NCBI GenBank assembly: GCA_905480395.1
Contig: CAJQQE010000038.1
Span: 1 to 37,240, forward strand
DNA length: 37,240 bases
Reading direction: 5' to 3'
Source: an uncultured Phycisphaerales bacterium
Lineage (GTDB): Bacteria > Planctomycetota > Phycisphaerae > Phycisphaerales > SM1A02
The notes under the pieces were generated by a model, which saw only the letters and a list, made by a program, of their open reading frames with translations, was not told where the DNA came from and searched no databases. Both the position numbers and the translations under genes were made by a program. Positions 17,162-26,143 of the stretch are shown in pieces; position 1 is the first letter of the stretch, and each line of letters opens with the position of its first letter.

Positions 17162-17193
17162 CCGAGGCCGCAAGCGGATGCTTGCGGCCTCGG
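17162..17193. terminator. Strong hairpin between convergent gabD and rpoD genes
   Basis: A perfect 14-bp stem, CCGAGGCCGCAAGC (17162-17175) with GCTTGCGGCCTCGG (17180-17193), has a GGAT loop. It lies between two convergent stop codons, so it probably ends both transcripts. There is no T-run on either side, so it may act mainly as an mRNA 3' end stabiliser or together with Rho. Confidence 0.7.
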
Positions 17194-17240
17194 AGTATTG
17201 GTGGACTACCGGTTGGGCACCGGATGCTGGTGGGATCGGC

Positions 17241-19127
17241 TCATTCCTCGCCGTTGAGGAAGTTCGAGAGCCGCTGGCGACGAATCGGATGCTGCAGTTT
17301 CCGGATCGCCTTACTCTCGACTTGACGGACCCGCTCTCGGGTAACCTTGAAGATACGGCCGACCTCTTCGAGGGTGTAGGTGTAACCGTCGCCGATGCCG
17401 TAACGGAGTTTGAGAATCTCACGTTCGCGGTAGGTGAGCGTTCGGAGGACGTCGTTGATCCGCTGGCGAAGCATTTCGCTGGTCGCGGAGTCCGCCGGCG
17501 ATTCCTGCCGTTCGTCTTCGATGAAGTCACCGAAGTGGGAATCTTCGCTCTCGCCGACCGGTCGATCGAGACTGATGGGATGCCGCGAGATCTTCATGAC
17601 CCGGCGGGTCTCTTCGATCGGCATCTTCGCCTTCATGGCGATCTCTTCGACGGTGGGCTCGCGACCGAGTTCCTGAAGAAGGACTTTCTGGATGTTCCGC
17701 AGTTTGGACATCGTCTCGATCATGTGGACCGGAACACGGATCGTTCGAGCGTGATCGGCGATGGCGCGGGTGATTGCCTGGCGGATCCACCACGTGGCAT
17801 AGGTGGAGAACTTGTAGCCACGCTTGTACTCGTACTTATCGACCGCCCGCATGAGTCCGGTGTTGCCTTCCTGAATGATGTCGAGGAACGGCAAACCACG
17901 ATTTCGGTACTTCTTCGCAATCGAAACCACCAGACGCAAGTTGCCGCCGGAGAGATCGCGTTTGGCTTGCTCGTACTCTTCGAAGACCTTTTCGATCTCG
18001 CGGACGCGAGTCGACAGCTCATTGGGCTCCTCAAGTACGAGACCACGCAGGCCCGCTCGCTCTTCCCGCATGACAAAGACGTCTTCGGGGTCGTAGCGGT
18101 CAGGGTACTTCTCGGCTTTCTCGATTCTCTTGGCGAGATCCTTGAGCTTCTTATTCACCGCCTGCAGTTTTCGCATGAGCGGTTGGATCCTACCGGTTCG
18201 GAGGCAGCACTCTTCAAGAAGCGTCGCAATCCGGCGACGGCGATCCTCCATCTCCGCGCGGAGTGCGGCTTGTCTGGCAGGGGTGCATGAATCTTGATCG
18301 ATCTCCTCCCATCCGGCTTCGTTGAGATCGATCAGACGTCGAACCGTCGCGGAGTTATAAGGGATCCGAGTGGCAACCTTCTCCTTGGCGTTTTCTTCCG
18401 CAGTGGAGATTCGCATGGTTCGATCAAACGGGAGTTGCCCATCGTGAACCTGCTGAAGCGTCTCGATCGCTTGCCTCGCGGCATAGTCGCTCTCCAGCGT
18501 CAGACGCCGGAAGAACATTCGGGTCGTTTCGATCTTCTTCGCCAGGCGGATCTCTTGTTCGCGGGTCAAGAGCGGGATGGTGCCCATCTGAGTCAGGTAC
18601 ATCCGGATCGGATCGTCGATCCGCTTGGAGCCTTGCTCGGCGATGGCTTGTTCCACCGCCGCTTGAGTCTCCGCGTCATTGAGGATCTCCGGCTCGCCCT
18701 CGGTCTTCGCCGCCGGAGCAGCGGTCTCTCCGAGTTCTTCACCGTCATCGATGTGGACGGGATTCGGCGCGGCTTCCCCGTCTTCGTCCATCATCTGGAC
18801 TTTCGGGGTTCGAGTTGGCTTTCGCGCGTTGTCACGTTGGAACTTCAGATCGGTCTGCAATGCCGCATCGATCTGGTCGAGGCCGCGCCGACGGCGTTCG
18901 AGTTCGTCGATCAGCTCGATTCCTTCGAGCCGTGCCAGCGTGGTGAAGGCATCGATGGCGTCTGGATCGACGTAGCAGTCCGGAAGACAGGTGTTGACTT
19001 CCTCGTAGCAGATCCAGCCGCGTTTGCGTCCGGCGTCGACGAGTTGGATGAGAGCGGGATATGGACTAATTAGCAAAGGAAGCACATTGATCTCCTGGAG
19101 AGAGGCTGGAGGTGGGCACTCACTCAC
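17241..19127 (-). CDS. rpoD: Primary RNA polymerase sigma factor RpoD
   Basis: Up to 628 residues. Directs RNA polymerase to housekeeping promoters. A region 1.1-like segment (about 22-90) is followed by an acidic linker, region 1.2 from [12 protein letters not shown] (about 171), region 2 with [13 protein letters not shown] and the aromatic block [18 protein letters not shown] (about 395-455), region 3, SLDRPVGE near 519, and region 4 with the helix-turn-helix [20 protein letters not shown] (585-604). The listed GTG start overlaps the dnaG stop (GTGA, 19124-19127). A second GTG at 19085 has AGGAGA 5 bases upstream and would remove 14 residues lacking family similarity; it may be the real start. 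Cotranscribed with dnaG, as in the classical macromolecular-synthesis operon. Confidence 0.95.
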   Translation of the reverse strand: MSECPPPASLQEINVLPLLISPYPALIQLVDAGRKRGWICYEEVNTCLPDCYVDPDAIDAFTTLARLEGIELIDELERRRRGLDQIDAALQTDLKFQRDNARKPTRTPKVQMMDEDGEAAPNPVHIDDGEELGETAAPAAKTEGEPEILNDAETQAAVEQAIAEQGSKRIDDPIRMYLTQMGTIPLLTREQEIRLAKKIETTRMFFRRLTLESDYAARQAIETLQQVHDGQLPFDRTMRISTAEENAKEKVATRIPYNSATVRRLIDLNEAGWEEIDQDSCTPARQAALRAEMEDRRRRIATLLEECCLRTGRIQPLMRKLQAVNKKLKDLAKRIEKAEKYPDRYDPEDVFVMREERAGLRGLVLEEPNELSTRVREIEKVFEEYEQAKRDLSGGNLRLVVSIAKKYRNRGLPFLDIIQEGNTGLMRAVDKYEYKRGYKFSTYATWWIRQAITRAIADHARTIRVPVHMIETMSKLRNIQKVLLQELGREPTVEEIAMKAKMPIEETRRVMKISRHPISLDRPVGESEDSHFGDFIEDERQESPADSATSEMLRQRINDVLRTLTYREREILKLRYGIGDGYTYTLEEVGRIFKVTRERVRQVESKAIRKLQHPIRRQRLSNFLNGEE

Positions 19128-21184
19128 TCGGGTGAGCCGGCGTCGAATGACGTCGGCATTGATGGATCACCCCTATAAGATCCATCGGTGAACATGCCGC
19201 CGACGCGACCCACGCGTCGACGACCAATGGCGGCCGGATCCGATCCGGACGCCCTAATCTTGTTGATGGCGGCAAGCGCTTCTGCCGCGGATGCGACCGG
19301 GCGTGACGCTAGGTCCGATCGATCTGCGAGGCGACCATCGCGCTCGATCGCGGCTTGAAGCGTGTCTGCCGCTTGTTGAAACAATTCTGCGGTATCGACT
19401 TCTGGTACGGAGACTTCTCGGAGGCCTTCGACGAAAAGGGCGGACACGATGCATCCGATGCCTTCGTCTTCGATTGCGGCGATGAGGTCGGGTCCTTCCG
19501 GAATCGATCCGGCAGAAGCGGTCGCTTCCATGATCCGCCAGGCTTCGCGACAAGGAGGATCTTCGAATCGAGTGTGTTCGAACTGTTGGAGCGCCGTTGC
19601 ATCACCGGTTTGCATGGAAATGGTGCGAGAGAGCAATGCGGTATCCGCAAGGGCGAGTCGAACGACCGATTCTTCGGCCCGACGTCGTCCTCCTGCGGCT
19701 CGAATCATCACGGCGAGTTCTCTGGTGTCTTCGTGATCCTCGGTTTCGGCGGCTCTTGGGGTGAATCGACGAGGTCCATGATCGAGCATCGAGGCCGGTA
19801 CCCCAAGAATCCCGGCAATCTGATCGATGATAAATGATCGCCGCACGCCGGCCACGCCATCGAGGCCGAGGCCGTTCAAGCGATTGATCACATCGTCCAC
19901 GATTCGTTGCCGGGCGCTCACGCCGCCGGCAGAATCGAGCGCCTTGCGAAAGTCTGCGAGGAGTGCGACGGGCGCGTCGATGGAAGAGGCAATCGCCTTC
20001 TCGAATTGGGCGGGGCCACCATCTCTTCGGAGGAGTTCGTCCGGATCGAGTCCGTCGGGCAATGTGCAGAGTTTGACGTCCACGGTAGAGGCGAAGAAGA
20101 CCTCCACGGCCCGGTCCGCAGCTCGTTGGCCCGCCAGATCACCGTCGAAGAGAAGGATGACGGTGTCGCAGAATCGCCCGAGTCGATCGGCATGATGTCG
20201 CGTGAGGGCGGTGCCGAGCGTGGCGACGACATTCTCGAATCCGGCGATATGCAGTGCGATGACGTCGGTATAGCCTTCGCAGATGATGGCGGTTCGAGTC
20301 TTTGCGATTGATTTGGCGGCGAGATCAAGCCCGTACATCGTTCCGCCCTTGTGGAAGACGTCGCTCTCGGGGCTATTCAGGTACTTCGGCTCGTCCTCCG
20401 GATCGATCTTTCTGGCGCCGAAAGCGATGGGTCGGCCGAGCTCGTCGCGGATCGCGAAGATCAAGCGATTTCGAAACGCGTCGATCATGGTTCCTCGCTT
20501 CGAAGGGCGGACGAGTCCAGCGGCCTCGAAGATCTCCAGATCCGGGACCTCGTCACCATCGACCATCGTGCTATCCCGACGGAAGGACTCGACGCGATCA
20601 ACCAGGGTGCTCCAAGCATCCGGTGCCATTCCCAGTCCGAATTTCTCTGCCGTCTCGCTGTCGATTCCTCGTTCCTCAAGGATCGAACGACCGAGACGGC
20701 CTGAGTCGCCATCCTCCTCGGTGAGCATTCGACCGAAGAATTTCGCGGCCAATGCGTTGGCTCGAAGGAGCAGGGTTCGGCGACCGGCCGAAGCGCGTCC
20801 CTCGGCGCCGCCGATCCGCGTCAGTTCGATGCCTGCTCGGCCCGCCAGCGTCTCCAATGCCTCGAGGAATTCCATTCGATGCAGGTTCATCAGGAAATCG
20901 ATGGCATTCCCGTGGGCGCCGCATGCGAAGCAGTGATAAAAGCCCTTCCGCGGAACGACGTACATCGAAGGTTTCGAGTCTTCGTGGAACGGACAAAGAC
21001 CGACAAACTCGTCACCCTTGGGATCAAGCCGAATCTGTTCGGCGACCAAGGAGACGATATCGGTGGCCTCAAGGACCCGGTCTCGGTCATTTGTTCCAGA
21101 GGGCGTGGACACGGGAGGAGGAATCCGAAACGGAGGAGGGGAGGGAAGGGAAGACTCGAGACTGGGGACAAAGAGCAACCACAC
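19124..21184 (-). CDS. dnaG: DNA primase DnaG
   Basis: Up to 686 residues. Synthesises RNA primers for replication at the fork. The N-terminal zinc finger is of CHC2 type with C64, H67, C85 and C88. The catalytic core includes the RNAP-basic region ([12 protein letters not shown]...[11 protein letters not shown]). TOPRIM motifs are EGYTD (303-307) and the acidic DGD (347-349). The C-terminal helicase-interaction region is divergent. The first about 30 residues (Pro/Ser-rich) are not DnaG-like. GTG at 21184, TTG at 21178 (preceded by AAAGG) or GTG at 21112 are all possible starts. The stop overlaps rpoD. Confidence 0.95.
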   Translation of the reverse strand: MWLLFVPSLESSLPSPPPFRIPPPVSTPSGTNDRDRVLEATDIVSLVAEQIRLDPKGDEFVGLCPFHEDSKPSMYVVPRKGFYHCFACGAHGNAIDFLMNLHRMEFLEALETLAGRAGIELTRIGGAEGRASAGRRTLLLRANALAAKFFGRMLTEEDGDSGRLGRSILEERGIDSETAEKFGLGMAPDAWSTLVDRVESFRRDSTMVDGDEVPDLEIFEAAGLVRPSKRGTMIDAFRNRLIFAIRDELGRPIAFGARKIDPEDEPKYLNSPESDVFHKGGTMYGLDLAAKSIAKTRTAIICEGYTDVIALHIAGFENVVATLGTALTRHHADRLGRFCDTVILLFDGDLAGQRAADRAVEVFFASTVDVKLCTLPDGLDPDELLRRDGGPAQFEKAIASSIDAPVALLADFRKALDSAGGVSARQRIVDDVINRLNGLGLDGVAGVRRSFIIDQIAGILGVPASMLDHGPRRFTPRAAETEDHEDTRELAVMIRAAGGRRRAEESVVRLALADTALLSRTISMQTGDATALQQFEHTRFEDPPCREAWRIMEATASAGSIPEGPDLIAAIEDEGIGCIVSALFVEGLREVSVPEVDTAELFQQAADTLQAAIERDGRLADRSDLASRPVASAAEALAAINKIRASGSDPAAIGRRRVGRVGGMFTDGSYRGDPSMPTSFDAGSPE

Positions 21185-21592
21185 ACCTTTGACGCTGAGA
21201 CCGCCCCGTTCGCGCTCGATCAGACAGAGGCCGGTTCATCGCGTCATAGAACTCATGCGACAAACAGACATGCGAATTTCTGATTCCATCTTGAGAATCA
21301 GAAAACAGCACGAATCGACGGAGCTTCCGCACGGCGGAACGCGTCTGTTGGGATTTCGGAGCGGTGCAAAAGCGAATCGGGCCGGCCTTCAGTCCACTGG
21401 TGAAAGGAGGACCTGAACGGGCGGTGTGTCGAAACGCTGTTCAACGTGGGAGGAGGATTTCGGTCAGCCTGCGGTTCTGGGGGGAAGAGGCTTGGCCGCT
21501 GGATTTCCCATCGTCGAACGATGAACAATAGCTCTCAAGGCGCCGGAATCAAGTTCTCGGCGAACTTATCAATGAAAAAGGGCCTTCGGAGC
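21185..21592 (-). other. Intergenic region between rpmB and dnaG
   Basis: 408 bases without a convincing gene. It holds the rpmB terminator at its low-coordinate end, a 10-bp inverted repeat at 21277-21304, and presumably the dnaG-rpoD promoter, which I cannot place. On the plus strand, GAAAGGAGG (21402-21410) and ACGGGCGGTGTGT (21417-21429) match the complement of two conserved 16S rRNA 3' segments but are only 6 bases apart. Confidence 0.5.
21277..21304. promoter_or_regulatory. 10-bp inverted repeat upstream of dnaG
   Basis: TTTCTGATTC (21277-21286) and GAATCAGAAA (21295-21304) are perfect complements around an 8-base loop CATCTTGA. It lies about 95 bases before the dnaG start. It could be an operator or an mRNA hairpin; no T-run follows on either strand. 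Confidence 0.45.
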
Positions 21593-21611
21593 TCAGGCTC
21601 CTGAAGCGGCC
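21574..21611 (-). terminator. Rho-independent terminator overlapping the end of rpmB
   Basis: On the minus strand GGCC-(GC)-TTC-(A)-GGAGC, loop CTGA, GCTCC-GAA-GGCC is followed by CTTTTTC. The 5' arm is made by the last codons of rpmB (Ala-Ala-Ser-Gly-Ala) and the loop contains the stop codon, so gene end and terminator are merged. Confidence 0.85.
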
Positions 21612-21871
21612 TTTAGTTCTCTGGTGTAGGTGTACTTGCGACGCGAGGGTTTGATTACCAAGCCCATTCGCATGGCCTTGGTCGACGCAAGAACGCGGAC
21701 AGGGGCACCATTCACCACGCAGCGGACCTTCTGAAGGTTCGGCTTAAAGGTTCGCTTGGTCTTAGATGTGATCTTGATACCGACGCCGCCAAGGTACTTG
21801 GCACGCCCGCGATAGGTCTTCTTGTGTCCGGATCGGGTTCCGGTTCCGAGAAAGTGGCAACGGCGAGGCAT
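21593..21871 (-). CDS. rpmB: Large-subunit ribosomal protein L28
   Basis: 92 residues. ATG at 21871 begins MPRRCHFLGTGTRSGHKK, the place where L28 proteins start; GGAG lies 8 bases upstream (about 21880-21883 on the complement). The protein is basic, with the G-x-x-x-Y-R-G...FKPNLQKVR pattern of L28 and no paired zinc-binding cysteines. It is somewhat longer than the typical 60-78 residue form. The gene follows the methionine sulfoxide reductase gene at 71 bases and ends in its own terminator. Its distance from rpmG is unusual compared with many bacteria, but L28 location varies. Confidence 0.9.
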   Translation of the reverse strand: MPRRCHFLGTGTRSGHKKTYRGRAKYLGGVGIKITSKTKRTFKPNLQKVRCVVNGAPVRVLASTKAMRMGLVIKPSRRKYTYTRELKAASGA

Positions 21872-21942
21872 CGGTCGAGCTCCAAAGTGAGTGATCGAGA
21901 AGTATACCGGCTTCGGAGGGGACGGCAAGGGGGGGCAGGTGA

Positions 21943-22476
21943 TCAACCGGGGCGAATTCTCGAGTCATCGAGTGGGGGCGGCGGAGATGGAGATTCGCCA
22001 GTGGGTGTGAAACCAGCGATTTCCAGGGCCAATCTCAGGTAGTGGTCATCAAGGTCCGAGAACGAACCAACCTCGAAACTATCCAGATCAAGGACACGAT
22101 CGACCCGCGTGCCAGAAGGTGAAAGGGCTCGGATCGGAATGACGATTTCCGATCGATCGCGGGGATCGCAGGCCACGTATTCGGCGCCGAGGTCCGCCAC
22201 GTCGGCAATGACCCTGGTTCGGCCTCGGCGTATGGCTTGCCCGCAGACCCCATGCATTCCGATTGGTGAGCAGGCGGGACGATCCCGGCATTGCTCGAGC
22301 ACCATCGACTGACCGTCGTCTGAGACTCGATAGAACCCGATCCAACTCACCCCGCTGGTTGCCAACGCCGACCACGCCAGATTGACGAACGCCTCCGGAT
22401 CGCCACCAGGGGCGTTTCGGAGGCGTTCGATCAAGCGTTCGTGCGCGATTCTTCTGGCTGGATCGCAACCGCTCAC
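21943..22476 (-). CDS. msrC: GAF-domain free methionine-(R)-sulfoxide reductase
   Basis: 177 residues. Reduces free (not protein-bound) methionine-R-sulfoxide in the cytoplasm. A GAF fold is shown by SWIGFYR (44-50), the GVCG turn, SEIVIPI and a late LDLDS strand. The three cysteines of the fRMsr family are present at Cys69 (RPAC), Cys78 (GVCG) and Cys103 (VACD), with spacing close to E. coli MsrC/YebR. A short insertion (about 117-127) and a Pro-rich tail are unusual. GTG start overlaps the clpX stop by four bases (GTGA), so it is coupled to clpX, a protein-quality-control context that fits oxidative repair. Confidence 0.88.
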   Translation of the reverse strand: MSGCDPARRIAHERLIERLRNAPGGDPEAFVNLAWSALATSGVSWIGFYRVSDDGQSMVLEQCRDRPACSPIGMHGVCGQAIRRGRTRVIADVADLGAEYVACDPRDRSEIVIPIRALSPSGTRVDRVLDLDSFEVGSFSDLDDHYLRLALEIAGFTPTGESPSPPPPLDDSRIRPG

Positions 22477-23936
22477 GCCGATTCCTTGTTCCTTCGAGCC
22501 ATGCTGTCGAGGGTTGGACCATTGTCGACGGCATCACCGTCGACAATGTAGGTGACGCCTTCATTGTCCTGATCCGGAAGATCGTAGAGAAGGTCAACCA
22601 TGAGTTCGTCCATCACGGCGCGAAGTCCGCGGGCGCCGGTTGCCCGTTCCATCGCTCGCTCGGCGATTTTATTGAGGGCATCGGGCGAGAACTCAAGAGT
22701 GGCGGACTCAAGCATGAAGAGGTGCTCATACTGTCGAACGATGGCATTCTTCGGTTCGGTGAGAATCCGGACCATGGCCGATCGATCGAGCGGTTCGAGG
22801 GGGCACACGATCGGAAGGCGGCCGACGAGTTCGGGGATCAGGCCGTATTCGAGGATGTCACCGGGGACGACTTTCGAGAGAACGGGATCCTTCTCGCTGA
22901 CCTTGGCAACCCCACTACCCGCGAAGCCGATTCGGCTTCCGCCGAGTCGCTTGCGGATGATGTCTTCGAGGCCGACGAAAGAGCCACCGCAAATGAAGAG
23001 GACGTTGGTGGTGTCCAACTGAATATACTGCTGTTCAGGATGCTTCCGTCCGCCCTGCGGCGGAACATTCGCAACCGTTCCTTCAAGCATCTTCAGCAGC
23101 GATTGCTGGACGCCTTCGCCCGAGACATCGCGGGTGATGGAGACGTTGTTGCTCGTCTTGCCGATCTTGTCGATCTCATCGATGTAGATAATGCCCCGTT
23201 GAGCAGTTTCGAGATCGTAGTCCGCGGCTTGAAGTAGTTTGAGTAGGAGGTTCTCAACGTCTTCGCCGACATAACCGGCCTCGGTGAGCGTGGTCGCGTC
23301 GCCGATCGCGAAGGGGACATTGAGAATTCGAGCGAGGGTTCGCGCGAGGAGCGTCTTGCCCGTTCCAGTGTGTCCAATGAGGAGCACGTTGGACTTGTCG
23401 AGTTCGACCTCGGACTCCTCGTTTTCGACGTGCATCAATCGTTTATAATGCGTGTGAACGGCGACCGCGAGTGATCGCTTGGCTCGTTCTTGCCCGATCA
23501 CGTACTGGTCAAGGAAGTCGCGGATGTGCCGTGGAGTCGGAATCGAACTGAAGAGCGGTTGGCCCTTATCGACTCGTCGGCGTTCCTGGCGGAAGATGTT
23601 CTGGCAAAGGTCTGTGCAGTTCGTGCAGATGTAGACATCGCCCGGTCCTTCGACCATCGGGCCGACTTCTCGAGAGGTCTTCCCGCAGAACGAGCAGGTG
23701 GTAATTTTTCGTCCTCGGAATCCGCCACCTCCACTGCCACTGCCACTTCCACCGCCGCCGGTGGGCGCGGGATTGACCGCATGCGACGGACCGGCTGGAC
23801 CGGTCTTCAAGTCGCCCGAGTCGGAGTCTTCGCCATTCCTCGGAATCGGTGGCGTGGGTCGGGGCCCCGATTGAGGGGAGGCGATTGGAGACATGGGATT
23901 TTCGGCTTGGTTGGCCGTCGGCAAACTGCGATGCAT
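22473..23936 (-). CDS. clpX: ATP-dependent Clp protease ATP-binding subunit ClpX
   Basis: About 487 residues from ATG at 23936. An alternative ATG at 23894 gives 473, and the open frame reaches 24029. AAA+ unfoldase that feeds substrates to ClpP. Zinc-binding CSFC...CTNC has cysteines near 81, 84, 104 and 107. Walker A is GHTGTGKT (188-195), and pore loop [11 protein letters not shown], Walker [10 protein letters not shown], an RKH loop and the IGF loop that docks ClpP (SRIGFAGSG) are all present. The zinc domain is preceded by about 80 Pro/Gly/Ser-rich residues, including an uninterrupted Gly/Ser stretch, whereas typical ClpX has about 10. No clpP lies beside it. TATAAT at 23986-23991 (complement) is a possible -10 box. 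Confidence 0.93.
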   Translation of the reverse strand: MHRSLPTANQAENPMSPIASPQSGPRPTPPIPRNGEDSDSGDLKTGPAGPSHAVNPAPTGGGGSGSGSGGGGFRGRKITTCSFCGKTSREVGPMVEGPGDVYICTNCTDLCQNIFRQERRRVDKGQPLFSSIPTPRHIRDFLDQYVIGQERAKRSLAVAVHTHYKRLMHVENEESEVELDKSNVLLIGHTGTGKTLLARTLARILNVPFAIGDATTLTEAGYVGEDVENLLLKLLQAADYDLETAQRGIIYIDEIDKIGKTSNNVSITRDVSGEGVQQSLLKMLEGTVANVPPQGGRKHPEQQYIQLDTTNVLFICGGSFVGLEDIIRKRLGGSRIGFAGSGVAKVSEKDPVLSKVVPGDILEYGLIPELVGRLPIVCPLEPLDRSAMVRILTEPKNAIVRQYEHLFMLESATLEFSPDALNKIAERAMERATGARGLRAVMDELMVDLLYDLPDQDNEGVTYIVDGDAVDNGPTLDSMARRNKESA

Positions 23937-23985
23937 GCGATTTCCAGAAACGAGGGCGCGAAATCCGCGGAACCGCGGTGTTTTG

Positions 23986-23991
23986 ATTATA
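23986..23991 (-). promoter_or_regulatory. Possible -10 box for clpX
   Basis: Perfect TATAAT on the minus strand in the context CCGATATAATCAAAAC. It lies about 50 bases before the preferred clpX ATG (23936), inside the longer open frame, which argues for the shorter start. No recognisable -35 element is found 16-18 bases upstream. Confidence 0.4.
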
Positions 23992-24164
23992 TCGGGGTCC
24001 GATGGCCGAGGCTTCACTCGATTCATCACGATCTGTCGTGCGGGCAGAATTCAACCGGAAAACATGGATCCGCGAGGCGTGAAGGCCACCAGTTGGCGAG
24101 ATGAGGACCTTCTCGGTCTGTGGCCGAGGCATTCGTGGTGCTTCGAATTGCCGTCGGGCACGCC

Positions 24165-24569
24165 TCATGTACTCGGATCGATGGGGGGCCGCCTTTGGGC
24201 TCGGTCTCCGGATGGCCGTCGTTGCGGCGGAATGGCGGGGCCGTCGCGGTGGGATCGGATTCGACCGGACTCCAGACTCTTTCGATCGTTCGAATCGTCT
24301 GATTCACGGACCGTCGACGCTTTGATCCCCTCGATCATCTTGGATTTGGCACTCTCGAATTCCTCGGGCGAGATCTCGCCTTGGTCTCGCATGCGGCGGA
24401 GATCGGCCAAGATGAACCCGGCTGAGGAGTCATCTCCGTTGACCGCCATTCGTTTTCGAAGCCAAATCGCGACGCCACCTCCGAGGAGGATGAAAATCGC
24501 CAAGAGGCCGATCCAAGGAAGGATCTCGGCAAAGAGCCGCTCGGCGTCCTGGGCCAGCAGGACGGTCAC
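24165..24569 (-). CDS. Small membrane protein with SHOCT-like C-terminal motif
   Basis: 134 residues. GTG at 24569 overlaps the tig stop (GTGA, 24566-24569); the longer frame upstream lies inside tig. A membrane helix spans about residues 17-37 (ILPWIGLLAIFILLGG region) with a basic stop-transfer WLRKR. A SHOCT-type block follows at about 52-76 (LADLRRMRDQGEISPEEF), a short helical hairpin often found at the end of membrane or stress proteins. The tail is Arg/Pro/Asp-rich and probably disordered. The function is unknown. Its place between tig and clpX suggests coexpression with protein-quality-control genes; in many bacteria clpP occupies this slot. Confidence 0.75.
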   Translation of the reverse strand: MTVLLAQDAERLFAEILPWIGLLAIFILLGGGVAIWLRKRMAVNGDDSSAGFILADLRRMRDQGEISPEEFESAKSKMIEGIKASTVRESDDSNDRKSLESGRIRSHRDGPAIPPQRRPSGDRAQRRPPIDPST

Positions 24570-25969
24570 GACTTCGCGGCGGCCTTGGCATCGACCAGTT
24601 TGTTCCACTCGTCGGCCGGCATTTCAGTCACCTTGGCGGTGTCGACGATGCGGTCTGCGGACTTGGAGTGCTGGATGGACATGGTGATCTCACGAATCTG
24701 TCCACTCTTGGCAAGTTCAGCTCGCACCGCTTCCGGGCGTGCGTTGCGAGACGCGGCAATCTCGCTGATCCGGGCGTTGACCTCGGCTTCGCTGATCTCG
24801 ATTTCGAAGTGCTTACTCAACTTGGACATGATGAACATCAAACGAAGGCGCTTGAGAGATGCGGCTTCGCTTTCGCTTCGGATCTTGGCGAGTTGAAGTT
24901 CGATGGTGTCTTCATCGAGGCCGCGATGCGTCATTTCAAGCCGTTGCTGCTCGATCATTCCGGCGGATTGGGCCTCGGAAATCTTGGGGGGCAATTCAAA
25001 GTTGATGTTTTCGAGCAGCCATTCGAAGACCTGTTCCCGCTCGGCGTTGCGTTGCTCAGAATCGCGACGTGATTCCAGTGAGAGTTGGATTTGCCCTCGA
25101 AGTCCGGCCTCGTCATCGAGTCCGAATTGCTCGACCATTTCCTTGAGTTCGAGCGGCGCGACGCGTTCGGCATCGGCGACCTGGAAGAAGACTTTGAGCG
25201 TCTTACCTCGAATATCTTCTCGTTCGTGCGACTCTGGCCCGGTCGTCTCAAAGGTGATCTCGTCACCCACGTTCTTGCCGGCAAGATGGTCTGACAGATC
25301 GTCAACGAGGAGCCCAAGGAACTGGCCTTTGCCTTCATCTTCAGTTGCCGGAACGACCGCTACCGCACGATCGTTCTCGAAGAATGGTTCTTCCGAATCT
25401 TCGATGTGGATCTTGACGCTGCCGACCATCCGGTCGAGCGGCTCGAATGGGCCGGTGATTCGTGAGGGAGTTCCGAAGCGATATCGAGTTCGGAGGAGCT
25501 CGCCGTCCACGTGTTCGTCGGTGACTTCCATCATCGGCTTCGTGACCGGGACGTCTTCCAACTCTGGTAACTCGAAGTCCGGAACGATCTCAAGGGAGAC
25601 CGAGAAGACGTAGTCCTTCCCCGGTTCGAGTTCCTTGATTGACTCCATGTCGCCGAAATCGGGGTCGCCGATGACCTGGAGTTCGGAGGTGGTCAAAGCC
25701 TTCTCATAGGAAGACGAAATCAACTGTCCGCGGGTTTCGCTGCGGACGTCGGCACCAAAGCGCCGCTCAAGAAGCTTCCTCGGCACTCGTCCCTTCCGGA
25801 AGCCTGGGAGGGCGGCTTCGGAGACCAATGTCCCGAGCTGCGTCTCAAGCCGTTCATCGACGACGGAGGCAGGGATGGTGATGGTGAGCTTTCGGCTGCA
25901 AGGGCCGGTTTCAGCGATATCGACCTTCGGTTCGAAAGTGTCGCCGCCGTCGAGAGAGAAGTCATCCAT
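24566..25969 (-). CDS. tig: Trigger factor (ribosome-associated peptidyl-prolyl isomerase chaperone)
   Basis: 467 residues, near the usual 430-460. Binds ribosomal protein L23 at the exit tunnel and shields nascent chains. The N-terminal ribosome-binding domain carries the signature GFRKGRVP (56-63). The FKBP-like PPIase domain follows (about 170-270, including IHIEDSEEPF... and DEITFETTGPESH). The helical C-terminal arms end in a Lys/Ala-rich tail. An acidic 20-residue lead precedes the conserved start of the domain. No downstream alternative ATG is better placed. First gene of a tig-SHOCT pair and probably transcribed on toward clpX. Confidence 0.92.
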   Translation of the reverse strand: MDDFSLDGGDTFEPKVDIAETGPCSRKLTITIPASVVDERLETQLGTLVSEAALPGFRKGRVPRKLLERRFGADVRSETRGQLISSSYEKALTTSELQVIGDPDFGDMESIKELEPGKDYVFSVSLEIVPDFELPELEDVPVTKPMMEVTDEHVDGELLRTRYRFGTPSRITGPFEPLDRMVGSVKIHIEDSEEPFFENDRAVAVVPATEDEGKGQFLGLLVDDLSDHLAGKNVGDEITFETTGPESHEREDIRGKTLKVFFQVADAERVAPLELKEMVEQFGLDDEAGLRGQIQLSLESRRDSEQRNAEREQVFEWLLENINFELPPKISEAQSAGMIEQQRLEMTHRGLDEDTIELQLAKIRSESEAASLKRLRLMFIMSKLSKHFEIEISEAEVNARISEIAASRNARPEAVRAELAKSGQIREITMSIQHSKSADRIVDTAKVTEMPADEWNKLVDAKAAAKS

Positions 25970-26106
25970 GGGCTTCGTGGTCCGGTTTCGTTGGTCAGGT
26001 CAGTGGTCAGTTTGAGGGAGACGTCGAAAGATACCCGCGCCCGGACGATGGAGCCAGTCCCCGACGACCAGAAAGGCGTTCCGGTCATCAAGTTGGTGGG
26101 CGTGCG

Positions 26107-26123
26107 GAGCCATTTTTTGGCTC
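26107..26123. terminator. Short inverted repeat after glnN
   Basis: GAGCCA (26107-26112) and TGGCTC (26118-26123) flank five T on the plus strand. It lies about 20 bases after the glnN stop. The stem is only 6 bp and no T-run follows on the minus strand, so it is at best a weak terminator. Confidence 0.35.
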
Positions 26124-26143
26124 TGGGTTCATGTGGATCTCGA

